Shown piece by piece: positions 35,391 through 44,216 of a stretch of 63,786 bases of DNA. The stretch spans positions 1-63,786 of the forward strand of contig JAQTNA010000024.1 in assembly GCA_028714035.1 (NCBI GenBank). Reading direction: 5' to 3'. Position 1 is the stretch's first letter; each line of letters opens with the position of its first letter. The stretch comes from Rhodocyclaceae bacterium (lineage in GTDB: Bacteria > Pseudomonadota > Gammaproteobacteria > Burkholderiales > Rhodocyclaceae). The notes beneath the pieces were generated by a model that worked only from the letters and a program-made list of their open reading frames with translations, did not search any database and was not told the DNA's origin. Position numbers and translations under genes: made by a program.

Positions 35391-36495
35391 TCAAACCCCC
35401 TGTTTCAGACTGGCGGCGATGAAGTCGTCCAGGGCGCCGTCCAGCACGGCCTGGGTGTTGCCGACTTCATGGTTGGTGCGCAAGTCCTTGATCCGGCTCT
35501 GGTCCAGGACGTAGGAGCGGATCTGGTGGCCCCAGCCGATGTCGGTCTTGGAGTCTTCCAGCGCCTGCTGCTCGGTCTGGCGCTTCCTGAGTTCCGCCTC
35601 ATAGAGCCGTGACTTCAGCATGGCCATGGCCTCGGCCCGGTTCCTGTGCTGGGAACGGTCGTTCTGGCACTGCACCACGATGTTGGTCGGCAGGTGGGTG
35701 ATACGCACGGCCGAGTCCGTCTTGTTGATGTGCTGGCCACCGGCGCCGGACGCCCGGTAGGTGTCAATGCGCAGGTCCGCCGGATTCACTTCCACCTCGA
35801 TGGAGTCGTCCACTTCCGGATAGACGAACACGCTGGAGAACGAGGTGTGGCGCCGGTTGCCGGAATCGAAGGGCGATTTGCGGACCAGGCGGTGGATGCC
35901 GGTCTCGGTACGCAGGTAGCCGTAGGCATACTCGCCGGACACCTTGAGGGAGGCGGTCTTGATGCCGGCCACTTCGCCCTCGGACTCTTCCAGCACTTCC
36001 ACCGTGTAGCCGCGCCGCTCGCAGTATTTCAGATACATGCGCAGCAGCATGGAGGCCCAGTCCTGGGCCTCGGTGCCGCCGGCGCCGGCCTGGATGTCCA
36101 CGAAGCAGTTGTTCGGATCGGCCGGGTTGGAGAACATGCGCCGGAATTCCAGCCCTTCCACCCGCTTGCCTATGACTTCCAGGTCGTCGGCGACCGACTC
36201 CAGGGTCTCGTCGTCGTCCTCGGCCCGGGCCATGTCGAACAATTCGGCGGCGTCCTTCAGCCCCTGGGCGATGCCCTCCAGGGTGAGAACCACCTCCTCC
36301 AGGGCCTTCTTTTCCTTGCCCAGTTCCTGGGCGCGGGGGGCATCGTCCCAGACCTTGGGGTCTTCCAGGAGTTGCCCGACTTCGATCAGTTGTGCGTGCT
36401 TGTTATCGTAGTCAAAGATACCTCCGCAGTTCCTGCCCCCGGGTATCCAGGTCGGCAAGGCGGTTGGCGATGAGGTTGATGCGTTCGGCTTCCAT
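35391..36495 (-). CDS. prfB: Peptide chain release factor 2, with programmed +1 frameshift
   Basis: RF2 reads UGA and UAA stop codons. The gene is split into a 27-codon leader frame (start ATG at 36495, [13 protein letters not shown]...YL) ending in UGA, and the main frame beginning at GAC. The leader's last codons are CTT-TGA-C (36417-36411), the slippery site seen in E. coli, preceded by a Shine-Dalgarno-like GGAGG at 36425-36421. After +1 shift the product is 367 residues, near the usual 365. The main part contains [10 protein letters not shown] and the [18 protein letters not shown] peptidyl-hydrolysis motif with GGQ. It should autoregulate through UGA competition. Confidence 0.95.
36411..36426 (-). 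other. prfB: Programmed +1 frameshift site of prfB
   Basis: The minus strand reads GCGGAGG TAT CTT TGA C. The in-frame UGA (36414-36412) stalls the ribosome when RF2 is low, and the GGAGG upstream pulls the mRNA so that CTT slips to TTT. It is the conserved arrangement of bacterial prfB. Confidence 0.93.
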
Positions 36496-36597
36496 GTTGA
36501 TTCTTCTTCGGAAAAACGCGCATTGTACCCCGGATGCCAGACGCCGGCCGCTTCATGCCGGTGTACAATCCCCCCATTCGAACGGATTCCATTCCTC

Positions 36598-36981
36598 ATG
36601 GCTTTTGGCGGTTTTCTCGCGGTGGGACTGGGCGCGGCCTTCGGCGCCTGGCTGCGCTGGTGGCTCAGCCTGGCGCTCAACCCCGCCTTCCCCACCCTGC
36701 CCCTGGGCACGCTGGCCGCGAACCTGATCGGCGGCTACCTGGTGGGCGTGGCCGTTTCCTTCTTCGCCCAGAGCACGGCCCTGCCGCCCGAGGCGCGGCT
36801 GTTCGCCATCACGGGTTTCCTGGGCGGGCTGACCACCTTTTCCACCTTCTCGGCCGAGGTGGTGACGCTACTGGCGCGCGCCGAATACCTCTGGGCACTG
36901 GGCGCCGCCTCCGTCCACCTGTTCGGCTCGCTCGCCATGACCGCCCTGGGCATGGCCACGGTGCATTACGTCAGGAGCTGA
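36598..36981 (+). CDS. crcB: Fluoride channel Fluc/CrcB
   Basis: A 127-residue inner-membrane protein with four spans that dimerises to export fluoride. The family motifs [10 protein letters not shown] (N-terminal Arg), [14 protein letters not shown] (Asn) and [15 protein letters not shown] (the Phe-box and Na+-site motif) are present. The start at 36598 removes an upstream in-frame extension from 36523. It is followed immediately by a DUF190 gene (1 bp gap), a common CrcB partner. No fluoride riboswitch pattern was recognised in the 100 bp upstream. Confidence 0.93.
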   Translation: MAFGGFLAVGLGAAFGAWLRWWLSLALNPAFPTLPLGTLAANLIGGYLVGVAVSFFAQSTALPPEARLFAITGFLGGLTTFSTFSAEVVTLLARAEYLWALGAASVHLFGSLAMTALGMATVHYVRS

Positions 36982-36982
36982 C

Positions 36983-37309
36983 ATGGAAGGCTACTATCTC
37001 AAGTTCTTCGTGCAGGAAAACTTCAAGATGCACGGCCGGCTGGCCTATGAATGGCTGCTGGAAAAGGCCAAGGCCAACGGCATCCGCGGCGGCTCGGCGC
37101 TGCGTGCCATCGCCGGCTACGGTCGCCAGGGACGGCTGCACGAGGACCATTTCTTCGAACTGGGGGGCGAGTTGCCCGTGGTGGTGGAGTTCGTGCTTAC
37201 CGCCGAAGAAGCCGACCGACTGCTGGCGCTTCTGGAAGCGGAAAACGCCTCCCTGTTCTACGTGAAGATTCCGGTACAGTTCGGCGTGACGGGCGAAAGA
37301 CCTGTTTGA
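36983..37309 (+). CDS. DUF190 (PII-like) protein adjoining crcB
   Basis: A 108-residue cytoplasmic protein of the PII-like DUF190 family. The sequence KFFVQENFKMHGRLAYEWLLEKAKANGIRGGSALRAI is typical, with the conserved Gly-rich loop GIRGGSA and the C-terminal GVTGE. It starts one base after the crcB stop, so both are co-translated or coupled. A regulatory or fluoride-related role beside CrcB is inferred from the pairing. Confidence 0.85.
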   Translation: MEGYYLKFFVQENFKMHGRLAYEWLLEKAKANGIRGGSALRAIAGYGRQGRLHEDHFFELGGELPVVVEFVLTAEEADRLLALLEAENASLFYVKIPVQFGVTGERPV

Positions 37310-37415
37310 AACGCCGGCGCCGAAACACACAAGAACGAGACGATCCAGAGCCTGAGATAGACCCTTTGGCCCCCAGCGTACCGAATTGCACTTTCGACAA
37401 CCCGATCCCTCAGGC

Positions 37416-37454
37416 TTGTGGATACCGCTCACGTTGCATACAATGCATTCATTG
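37416..37454 (+). promoter_or_regulatory. Promoter and palindromes of the fitAB-like operon
   Basis: TTGTGG (37416-37421) and TACAAT (37439-37444) are spaced by 17 bp. Small inverted repeats overlap the -10 and start (TGCAT-N3-ATGCA at 37435-37447; CAATG-N4-CATTG at 37441-37454). They are candidates for toxin-antitoxin autorepression by the RHH antitoxin. Confidence 0.55.
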
Positions 37455-37471
37455 CTTGCACGGAGAACGCC

Positions 37472-37735
37472 ATGGCCAGTCTCATGATTCGGAATCTGGA
37501 TGACGCCACCAAGGCCAGCCTGCGGATACAGGCTGCGCGCAACGGACGGTCCATGGAGGAGGAAGCCCGGACCATATTGCGTCTGGCCGTGGGTCGACCG
37601 TCCTCGGGGGAAGGGCTGGGCAGCCGGGTGCACCGCCGCTTCGCGGCCCTGGGTGGCGTGGACCTGGAACGTCCCGCCATGGATGACCGGCCCATGCCTG
37701 ACTTCGGCACGGATGGCGAGGCAGAAGCAGCATGA
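37472..37735 (+). CDS. FitA/VapB-like antitoxin, ribbon-helix-helix
   Basis: An 87-residue protein beginning MASLMIRNLDDATKASLRIQA, the FitA-like Arc/MetJ ribbon-helix-helix fold; EEEARTIL is the second helix region. The C-terminal half is acidic and Pro-rich, suited to wrap the partner PIN toxin. The ATG at 37472 (CGGAG ribosome site) is preferred to an upstream in-frame codon at 37418. It overlaps the toxin gene by ATGA (37732-37735), standard for such pairs. Confidence 0.85.
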   Translation: MASLMIRNLDDATKASLRIQAARNGRSMEEEARTILRLAVGRPSSGEGLGSRVHRRFAALGGVDLERPAMDDRPMPDFGTDGEAEAA

Positions 37736-38160
37736 TTCTCCTGGATACCAATGTACTGTCGGAAGCCATGCGGCCGGAGCCTTCTCCCACGGTTCTGGCC
37801 TGGATGGACGCGCAAAGCGGCGATGCCTTGTGGGTCTGCGCGGTGACGCAAGCCGAGATCGGACTGGGCGTCGCGTTGTTGCCTCTGGGGCGGCGCCGGC
37901 AAGCCCTGGCGGACGCGGCGGCGCGGATGTTCGAGGAGGACTTTTCCGGGCGCTGCCTCGCATTCGACCAAGAGGCGGCGGTGCGCTACAGTCGCCTGGT
38001 GCTGGAGCGCCGCCTGGCCGGCCGGCCGATTTCCTTCCAGGACGCCATGATCGCCGCCATCGCCCTCGCCAACGACATGGTTCTGGCGACACGCAACGTC
38101 AGGGACTTTGCCGGAATCAGCGGCCTGGAAGTCCTCGATCCCTGGCTTGCCGCAAGCTGA
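37732..38160 (+). CDS. PIN-domain ribonuclease toxin (FitB/VapC family)
   Basis: A 142-residue PIN-domain protein. Acidic residues of the catalytic site are Asp5 (ILLDTNVLSE), Glu42 (TQAEIGLG), Asp104 (SFQDAMIAAIA) and the C-terminal TRNVRDFAG region. FitB/VapC toxins cleave RNA and are held by their cognate antitoxin, encoded just upstream with an ATGA overlap. The pair is chromosomal and stands between DUF190 and hrpA. Confidence 0.9.
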   Translation: MILLDTNVLSEAMRPEPSPTVLAWMDAQSGDALWVCAVTQAEIGLGVALLPLGRRRQALADAAARMFEEDFSGRCLAFDQEAAVRYSRLVLERRLAGRPISFQDAMIAAIALANDMVLATRNVRDFAGISGLEVLDPWLAAS

Positions 38161-38218
38161 CCGCGCCGCCATCACGCGAGCTTGGCGCCATTGGGTTCGC
38201 CTCTTGCCTTTCTCCAAG

Positions 38219-38262
38219 CTTTTCTTTGCGGCCCTTTGCGCCTTCGCGCCTTTGCGGCGAGG
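38219..38262 (+). repeat. CTTTGCG-type simple repeat (single arm)
   Basis: A short stretch repeats CTTTGCGG, CTTTGCGC and CCTTTGCGG. It resembles one arm of the mirrored repeats at other gene borders; no opposite arm is seen nearby. It lies in the gap between the PIN toxin and hrpA. Confidence 0.5.
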
Positions 38263-38327
38263 TTTTGCCTTTCACCAATCTGATTCCGGGATAATACGGG
38301 CCTTGTCTGGATCGTCCCCGCCCGCCC

Positions 38328-41300
38328 TTGCCCACCGAAATCGAAAAACTGCTTGCCGCCTGCATGAGCGCCGACCGGGCGGCTCTGCGCCGGGCCGTGC
38401 CGCGCTCGGCGAAAAAGATGGGCGATCTACCGCCCGAGTTGCGGGAGCGTCTCCTGAAGTCGGCTGAGCGCCGCAGCCAGCGCCTGGCGAACCGCCCGAA
38501 ACCCGAGTTTCCGGAGGAGTTGCCGGTCAATGTGCGCCGGCAGGAGATCGCGGAAGCCATCCAGAAGCACCAGGTCATCATCGTCTGCGGCGAGACCGGC
38601 TCGGGCAAGACCACCCAGTTGCCCAAGATCTGCCTGGAACTGGGCCGCGGGACGGCGGGCCTCATCGGCCACACCCAGCCACGGCGCATCGCCGCCCGGG
38701 CCACCGCCTCCCGCATCGCCCAGGAACTGAACTCTGAACTGGGCAGGATCGTCGGCTACAAGATTCGCTTCACCGACCGATCTTCCCCCGAGAGCTACGT
38801 GAAGCTCATGACCGACGGCATCCTGCTGGCGGAGACCCAGGGCGACCCGCTCCTGTCCCAGTACGACACGCTGATCATAGACGAGGCCCACGAGCGCAGC
38901 CTCAACATTGACTTCCTCCTGGGCTACCTGAAGCAACTGCTCCTGCGCCGGCCGGACATGAAGGTGATCGTCACGTCCGCCACCCTGGACGCGGAGCGCT
39001 TCGCCAAGCACTTCGACGGCGCCCCGGTGATCGAGGTCTCGGGCCGCCTCTTCCCCATCGAGCTGCGCTACCGGCCCCTGGACGCCAAGGACAAGGATCT
39101 GCCCGCCGCCATCGTGGAGGCGGTGGACGAGGTGCAGCGCATCGGTTCCGGCGACGTGCTGGTGTTCCTGCCCGGCGAGCGGGAAATCCGGGAATCCGCC
39201 GAGGCCCTGAGAAAACATCACAAGCCGGGCACGGAAATCCTGCCGCTCTTCGCCCGCCAGTCGGCCCAGGAACAGAGCCGCATCTTCGCCCCCGGCGGCG
39301 GCCGGCGCGTCGTGCTGGCGACCAACGTGGCGGAGACTTCCCTGACGGTACCGGGCATCCGCTACGTGGTGGATTCCGGCCTGGCCCGGGTCAAGCGCTA
39401 CTCGGTGCGCAACAAGGTGGAACAGCTCCAGGTGGAGCCCATCGCCCAGTCCGCCGCCAAGCAACGGGCGGGACGCTGCGGCCGGGTCTCCAGCGGCGTG
39501 TGCATCCGCCTCTATGAAGAGGACGACTACAACAAACGCCCCGGCCACACCGACCCGGAGGTGCTGCGCTCGTCGCTCGCCGGCGTGATCCTGCGCATGA
39601 AGTCCCTGCACCTGGGGGACGTGGAGGACTTCCCCTTCATTGATCCGCCCCCACCCCGGGCCATCGCCGACGGCTACCAGCTGCTGTCCGAACTCGGCGC
39701 CGTGGACGACGAGAAGGCACTCACCGCCACCGGCCGTGAGCTGGCCAAGCTGCCCCTGGACCCCAAGATCGGCCGCATGATCCTGGCGGCCCGCGGCCAC
39801 GGCTGCGTGAGGGAAATGCTGGTCATCGCGGCGGCGTTATCCAGTCAAGACCCGCGGGAGCGGCCCCAGGAACAGTCCGGCACGGCAGACCAGGCCCATG
39901 CCCGGTTCCGGGGCACCGAGTCCGATCAAAGGTCCGAATTTCTCTGGCACTGGAACCTGTGGCAGGCCTTCGACGCCGTCTGGCAGCACGAGACGTCGAG
40001 CAAGCAGAAGGCCTGGTGCCGCTCGAATTTCCTCAACTACCTGCGCATGCGGGAATGGCGCGACATCCACGGCCAGCTGCACGCCCTGGCGGCGGAGCAC
40101 GGCTGGCGGGAGAGCGACCAGCCCGCAAGCTTCGAGGCCATCCACAAGGCCCTGCTCACGGGCCTGCTGGGCAACATCGGCCTGAAGAGCGAGGAAGAGC
40201 CCCATTACCTGGGTGCCCGGGGCATCCGCTTCTTCCCCCACCCTGGCTCCGCCCTGGCCAAGAAGGCGGGCAAGTGGATGGTGGCGGCGGAACTGGTGGA
40301 GACCTCGCGCCTGTTCGCCCGGTGCCTGGCCAGGATCGAGCCGGAATGGCTGGAGGAGGTGGGCGGCCACATGGTCAAGCGCCACGTGTTCGAGCCCCAC
40401 TGGGAAAAGGGGGCCGGCGCCGTGGTGGCCTTCGAGCGCGGCACGCTGCACGGCATCGTGCTCTACGGTCGGCGGCGCATCCAGTACGGGCCGCTGGACG
40501 CCCAGGCCTCCCGGGAAATCTTCCTGCGGGATGCCCTGGTGCGGGGCGAGGTGCCGGACGACTGGGCACGCCGCACCCCCTTCTTCCAGCACAACCAGAA
40601 GCTCATGGCCGACATCGAGCGCCTGGAGCACAAGACGCGGCGTCCCGACGTGCTGGTGGACGAGGCCCTGATCCACGCCTTCTACGACGCCCTGGTGCCG
40701 GAAGGCGTTTCGGACCTCAGGGCCTTCGACGCCTGGAGGAAGGACGCCGAAGCCAAGGCGCCCAAGCTCCTGTTCCTCCAGCGGGAACAGATCATGCGCC
40801 ACGAGGCGGCGGGCGTCACGACCGAGAAGTTCCCGCCCAAGCTGGATTTCCACGGCCAGAGCCTGAAGCTCTCCTACCACCATGAGCCTGGAGCCTCGGA
40901 CGACGGCGTGACCCTCACGGTGCCGCTGCCCCTGCTCAACCAGATCTCCGCCAACCGCTGCGAATGGCTGGTGCCGGGCATGCTGGAGCAGAAGGTGCTG
41001 GCCCTGGTGAAGACCGTGCCCCAGAAGATCCGCCACCGGCTCATGCCGCTGGCCGCCTATGCCGCCGACTTCTGCGACCGGCAAGGCACAGAAGAGCGTG
41101 ACATGAACCAGCCCCTGGAGAAGGTGCTGGCCCGGGACATCGAGGAGAAGGTGAGCCTCAAGCTGGCGCTGGAGACCCTGCGCAGCGAAAATCTGGCCGC
41201 CCATTTCTTCATGAATTTCCGGGTGATTGACGAGCACGGCCGGGTGCTGGGCCAGTCCCGCGACCTCTCCGAGCTGAGGAGCCGCCTGGGGGCCAAGGTG

Positions 41301-42341
41301 GAAAACGCCTTCGCGGCTGCCGCGCTTAAGGTCGGGCTAAACGACACCCTCGCCCCCCGAGAGGGGGGAGAGGGCCGGGGTGAGGGGCCATCCTCCGCGC
41401 ATCGCCCCCCCCTCACCCCAACCCTCTCCCCGCAAGCGGGGCGAGGGAGTAAAGAGACCAAGTCCCAGGGCGCCGAAGGCGGGATTGAAGGTCTCACCGC
41501 CTGGAGCTTCGGCGAACTGCCGGAGCTGCTGGAAGTGAAGGTGGCCGGACGGGACGTCATCGGCTTTCCCGGCCTGGTGGACGAGGGCGACGGCGTTTCC
41601 TTGCGCGCCTTCGACACCCCGGAGAAGGCGGCAAAAGAGCATCGCGCTGGCCTGCGGCGGCTCTTCGCCCTGGAACTCCGGGAACAGGTGAAGTTCATCG
41701 AGAAAAACCTGCCGGGCATCCGGGACATGGCCATGCAGTACATGGTCCTGGGTTCGGAAGCGGAATTGAAGGCCCAGTTGGTGGCCGCCACCCTGGAGCG
41801 CTCCTGCATGATGGACCCCTGGCCCACGGATGCCGCGAGCTTCAACGCCAGGCGGGACTCCGCCAAGTCGCGCCTGGTACTCATCTCCCAGGAAATGGCC
41901 CGCATCGCCGGCACCATCCTCACGGAATGGGCGGGCCTGACCAAGAAACTGGTGGGCCTGAAGGCTCATCCGGCCGTGGTGGAGGACATCCAGGCGCAAC
42001 TGAGGGCATTGATTACGAAAGATTTCGTCACCGCCACCCCCTTTGAGCGCCTGCAACACTTCCCACGCTACCTCAAGGCCGCGACTCTGCGCATCGAGAA
42101 ACTGCGTGCCGATCCGGCCCGGGACGCCCGGCTCGCCGCCGAGTGGCAGATCCTGGCCAAACCCTTCGAGCGGGAGCACCTGGCCCGCCTGAAGAACGGC
42201 GTTACCGACCCGGCCCTGGAAGAATTCCGCTGGATGCTGGAAGAGTTGCGCGTCAATCTGTTCGCCCAGGAACTGAAGACCCCCATGCCGGTGTCGGTGA
42301 AGCGGCTGCAGAAGATCTGGGAGAGCCGGGGTAGGATGTAA
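38328..42341 (+). CDS. hrpA: ATP-dependent RNA helicase HrpA
   Basis: A 1337-residue DEAH-box helicase. Walker A is GETGSGKTT (residues 88-96), motif II is IIDEAHERS, motif III is VTSATLD, motif VI is QRAGRCGRV; HA2, OB-fold and the long C-terminal DUF3418 region follow. HrpA resolves stalled ribosomes and processes mRNA in E. coli. The predicted TTG start at 38328 lacks a clear ribosome site; ATG at 38364 is an alternative. Residues about 1007-1040 (bases 41347-41447) come from an in-frame REP-like palindrome giving PPLTPTLSPQAGRGSKE, a family-foreign loop. The frame is otherwise intact. Confidence 0.95.
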   Translation: MPTEIEKLLAACMSADRAALRRAVPRSAKKMGDLPPELRERLLKSAERRSQRLANRPKPEFPEELPVNVRRQEIAEAIQKHQVIIVCGETGSGKTTQLPKICLELGRGTAGLIGHTQPRRIAARATASRIAQELNSELGRIVGYKIRFTDRSSPESYVKLMTDGILLAETQGDPLLSQYDTLIIDEAHERSLNIDFLLGYLKQLLLRRPDMKVIVTSATLDAERFAKHFDGAPVIEVSGRLFPIELRYRPLDAKDKDLPAAIVEAVDEVQRIGSGDVLVFLPGEREIRESAEALRKHHKPGTEILPLFARQSAQEQSRIFAPGGGRRVVLATNVAETSLTVPGIRYVVDSGLARVKRYSVRNKVEQLQVEPIAQSAAKQRAGRCGRVSSGVCIRLYEEDDYNKRPGHTDPEVLRSSLAGVILRMKSLHLGDVEDFPFIDPPPPRAIADGYQLLSELGAVDDEKALTATGRELAKLPLDPKIGRMILAARGHGCVREMLVIAAALSSQDPRERPQEQSGTADQAHARFRGTESDQRSEFLWHWNLWQAFDAVWQHETSSKQKAWCRSNFLNYLRMREWRDIHGQLHALAAEHGWRESDQPASFEAIHKALLTGLLGNIGLKSEEEPHYLGARGIRFFPHPGSALAKKAGKWMVAAELVETSRLFARCLARIEPEWLEEVGGHMVKRHVFEPHWEKGAGAVVAFERGTLHGIVLYGRRRIQYGPLDAQASREIFLRDALVRGEVPDDWARRTPFFQHNQKLMADIERLEHKTRRPDVLVDEALIHAFYDALVPEGVSDLRAFDAWRKDAEAKAPKLLFLQREQIMRHEAAGVTTEKFPPKLDFHGQSLKLSYHHEPGASDDGVTLTVPLPLLNQISANRCEWLVPGMLEQKVLALVKTVPQKIRHRLMPLAAYAADFCDRQGTEERDMNQPLEKVLARDIEEKVSLKLALETLRSENLAAHFFMNFRVIDEHGRVLGQSRDLSELRSRLGAKVENAFAAAALKVGLNDTLAPREGGEGRGEGPSSAHRPPLTPTLSPQAGRGSKETKSQGAEGGIEGLTAWSFGELPELLEVKVAGRDVIGFPGLVDEGDGVSLRAFDTPEKAAKEHRAGLRRLFALELREQVKFIEKNLPGIRDMAMQYMVLGSEAELKAQLVAATLERSCMMDPWPTDAASFNARRDSAKSRLVLISQEMARIAGTILTEWAGLTKKLVGLKAHPAVVEDIQAQLRALITKDFVTATPFERLQHFPRYLKAATLRIEKLRADPARDARLAAEWQILAKPFEREHLARLKNGVTDPALEEFRWMLEELRVNLFAQELKTPMPVSVKRLQKIWESRGRM
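41347..41447. repeat. REP-like inverted repeat inside the hrpA reading frame
   Basis: Left arm 41347-41388 has CCCTCGCC and GGGGTGAGGGGCC; right arm 41404-41447 has CCCCTCACCCC and GGGGCGAGGG. Each arm holds its own small hairpin of C runs and G runs. The repeat keeps the hrpA frame open and encodes a Pro/Gly/Arg/Ser-rich segment. A related single arm occurs at 18671-18709. Confidence 0.75.
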
Positions 42342-42372
42342 GCCGAAAAGGAAGCAAAAAGGAACGCCTTCC

Positions 42373-43353
42373 ATGACTGGCTTGAAAGCGATGCCCCCGT
42401 TCCCGCCCTACCGCGCGCCGGCCTGGCTGCCGGGGGGGCACGCCCAGACCATTTATCCACTCTTGATCAAGCCGCCCCGGCCCGCTTATCGGCGCGAGCA
42501 TTGGGAGACACCAGACGGGGATTTCATCAGCCTGGACTGGTGCGACGGCCCACAGGAGGCACCGCTCCTGGTGCTCTTTCACGGCCTGGAAGGCAGTTCC
42601 CGCAGCCACTATGCCAGCGCGCTCATGGGCACCGTTCGTACCCAAGGCTGGGAAGGAGTGGTGTGCCACTTCCGGGGCTGCTCCGGCGAGCCGAACCGCC
42701 TGCCCCGGGCCTATCATTCGGGGGATTCGGAGGAACTGGACTGGGTGCTGCGCCGCTTTCGCCACCTGTTTCCGAAGCGGACGATCCACGTCGTGGGCGT
42801 GTCGCTCGGCGGCAATGCCCTCCTCAAGTGGCTGGGGGAACGGGGCGAGACGGCGGGCGAGGCGGTGAATTCGGCGGCGGCCGTCAGTGCCCCCCTGGAT
42901 CTCACGGTGTGCGGCCATCATCTGGACCGGGGCTTCAACAAGGTCTATACGCGACACTTCCTCCGAACCTTGAAAAATAACGCGGCGATGAAGGAGCTGC
43001 GCTTCCCCGGCATTTTCGATACCCGGCTCATGGCCCGTGCCGTCAATCTCTACCAGTTCGACGACATCGTGACCGCCCCCTTGCATGGCTTCCTGGGGGC
43101 GGACGACTACTGGCGGCGCGCATCGAGCAAACCATTCCTGACCGGCCTCCGGGTACCCACCCTGATCCTGAACGCGCGCAACGATCCCTTCCTGCCCGCC
43201 CACGCCCTGCCGAGGCCCGATGAAGCATCCGCCTCGGTCACCCTGGAGTTCCCCGACGCGGGCGGCCATGTCGGCTTCGTCACCGGACCCTTTCCGGGAA
43301 GGCTGGATTGGCTGCCCAGGAGGCTGCTGCATTTCTTTCGACACCAGGCCTGA
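42373..43353 (+). CDS. YheT-family alpha/beta hydrolase
   Basis: A 326-residue alpha/beta-hydrolase of the YheT group. The N-terminal PAWLPGGHAQTIYP and HWETPDGDFISLDW are characteristic, followed by FHGLEGSSRS (oxyanion), GVSLGGNALLKWL (nucleophile Ser), a late Asp in NARNDPFLP and a His in AGGHVGFV. It has no signal peptide. Substrate is unknown. It starts 31 bp after hrpA and ends 14 bp before the next small gene, so the three may be co-transcribed. Confidence 0.9.
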   Translation: MTGLKAMPPFPPYRAPAWLPGGHAQTIYPLLIKPPRPAYRREHWETPDGDFISLDWCDGPQEAPLLVLFHGLEGSSRSHYASALMGTVRTQGWEGVVCHFRGCSGEPNRLPRAYHSGDSEELDWVLRRFRHLFPKRTIHVVGVSLGGNALLKWLGERGETAGEAVNSAAAVSAPLDLTVCGHHLDRGFNKVYTRHFLRTLKNNAAMKELRFPGIFDTRLMARAVNLYQFDDIVTAPLHGFLGADDYWRRASSKPFLTGLRVPTLILNARNDPFLPAHALPRPDEASASVTLEFPDAGGHVGFVTGPFPGRLDWLPRRLLHFFRHQA

Positions 43354-43367
43354 ACGAGGGGAGCGCC

Positions 43368-43616
43368 ATGAACGAAGTGAGCAAGTCCGAATTCCGGGAC
43401 ATGTTCTTCCGGTACGGTTCCGAGGCGGACGGCTGGGGTGAGGCCTATTGGGAACGCTTCTTCGCGGAGGAAAAGACCCCACCCATGGCCTACAAGGTGG
43501 AACCACCCGCCAGCCCCCTGCACCAGCGCATGATGATCGTCAGCGACTACGGCAGCCGGGAACACCGCATGTTCTTCCTGACCGAGGAGAGCGAGGAATC
43601 ATTCTTCGGCCGGTGA
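43368..43616 (+). CDS. Small uncharacterised protein
   Basis: An 82-residue protein not recognised as a named family. It is rich in aromatic and acidic residues (FRDMFFRYGSEADGWGEAYW, EESEESFFGR) with a repeated MF/FF pattern. A strong GAGGGGAG ribosome site precedes the ATG at 43368, and it follows the YheT-like hydrolase by 14 bp, which support it as a real gene. It converges on the HNH gene. No motif allows a function to be proposed. Confidence 0.7.
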   Translation: MNEVSKSEFRDMFFRYGSEADGWGEAYWERFFAEEKTPPMAYKVEPPASPLHQRMMIVSDYGSREHRMFFLTEESEESFFGR

Positions 43617-43643
43617 TCCGACGACAGCCCGAAGCGGTTGCGT

Positions 43644-44012
43644 TCATTTATCCCCTTCGGGCTTCAAGAGCGACTTCAGGGCGGCGAAGGGGTTGTGGGT
43701 GGCGTGGCCGAGTTGGGCATTGGTGCCGGTGTTGCCCTGGTCCACCTCGTTGCGCTTCTGGTGCTCGTTGTCGTGGCAGTAGAGACACAGAAGCTCCCAG
43801 TTGCTGCCGTCCGGGGGATTGTCGTCGTGGTTGTGGTTACGGTGATGCACCGTGAGTTGGCTCACGTTGGTGTAATCGAAGCTCCGGGCGCAGCGGCCGC
43901 AGACCCAGGGGTAGATCTTGAGCGCCCGTTCCCGGTAGCCCTGCTCCCGGGTCTCGCGAGCCTTTCTGGCATCCAGGACGACCTTGTCCAGACGTTTGTG
44001 GTCTATGGCCAT
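43644..44012 (-). CDS. HNH nuclease (YajD-like)
   Basis: A 122-residue protein with CGRCARSFDYTNVSQLTVHHRNHNHDDNPPDGSNWELLCLYCHDNEHQ, split here as CGRC, VHHRNHNHDD, and LCLYCHDNEHQ. This is the YajD-type HNH endonuclease fold with paired CXXC zinc residues and the His-Asn-His core. It has no export signal. The ATG at 44012 is preferred; the longer frame from 44096 is not conserved in style. Role in bacteria is not established. It is divergent from the orphan ParA gene. Confidence 0.85.
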   Translation of the reverse strand: MAIDHKRLDKVVLDARKARETREQGYRERALKIYPWVCGRCARSFDYTNVSQLTVHHRNHNHDDNPPDGSNWELLCLYCHDNEHQKRNEVDQGNTGTNAQLGHATHNPFAALKSLLKPEGDK

Positions 44013-44216
44013 GGCTTTGTTTGCAGAGTTTGAAAGGCAGCCAGTGTCCCGCGCCGCACCCGGTTTTGCAACCGTATCCGGCCCGGGGCCGCCCACGCCA
44101 TGGCGCCGGTGTGCGGATCGGGGTGCCGGGTGGCCGGCACTGATTTTGCGAATTCGGCCCGTTCAGCGATAAGATGATGGCCGAATTGAGGCATTCTCCC
44201 CGTGGCGGCTTTGGCG

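Noticed and set aside
36496-36597. Fluoride riboswitch upstream of crcB
   Set aside because: No recognisable conserved riboswitch core; the region is short and contains only a TACAAT-like promoter element.
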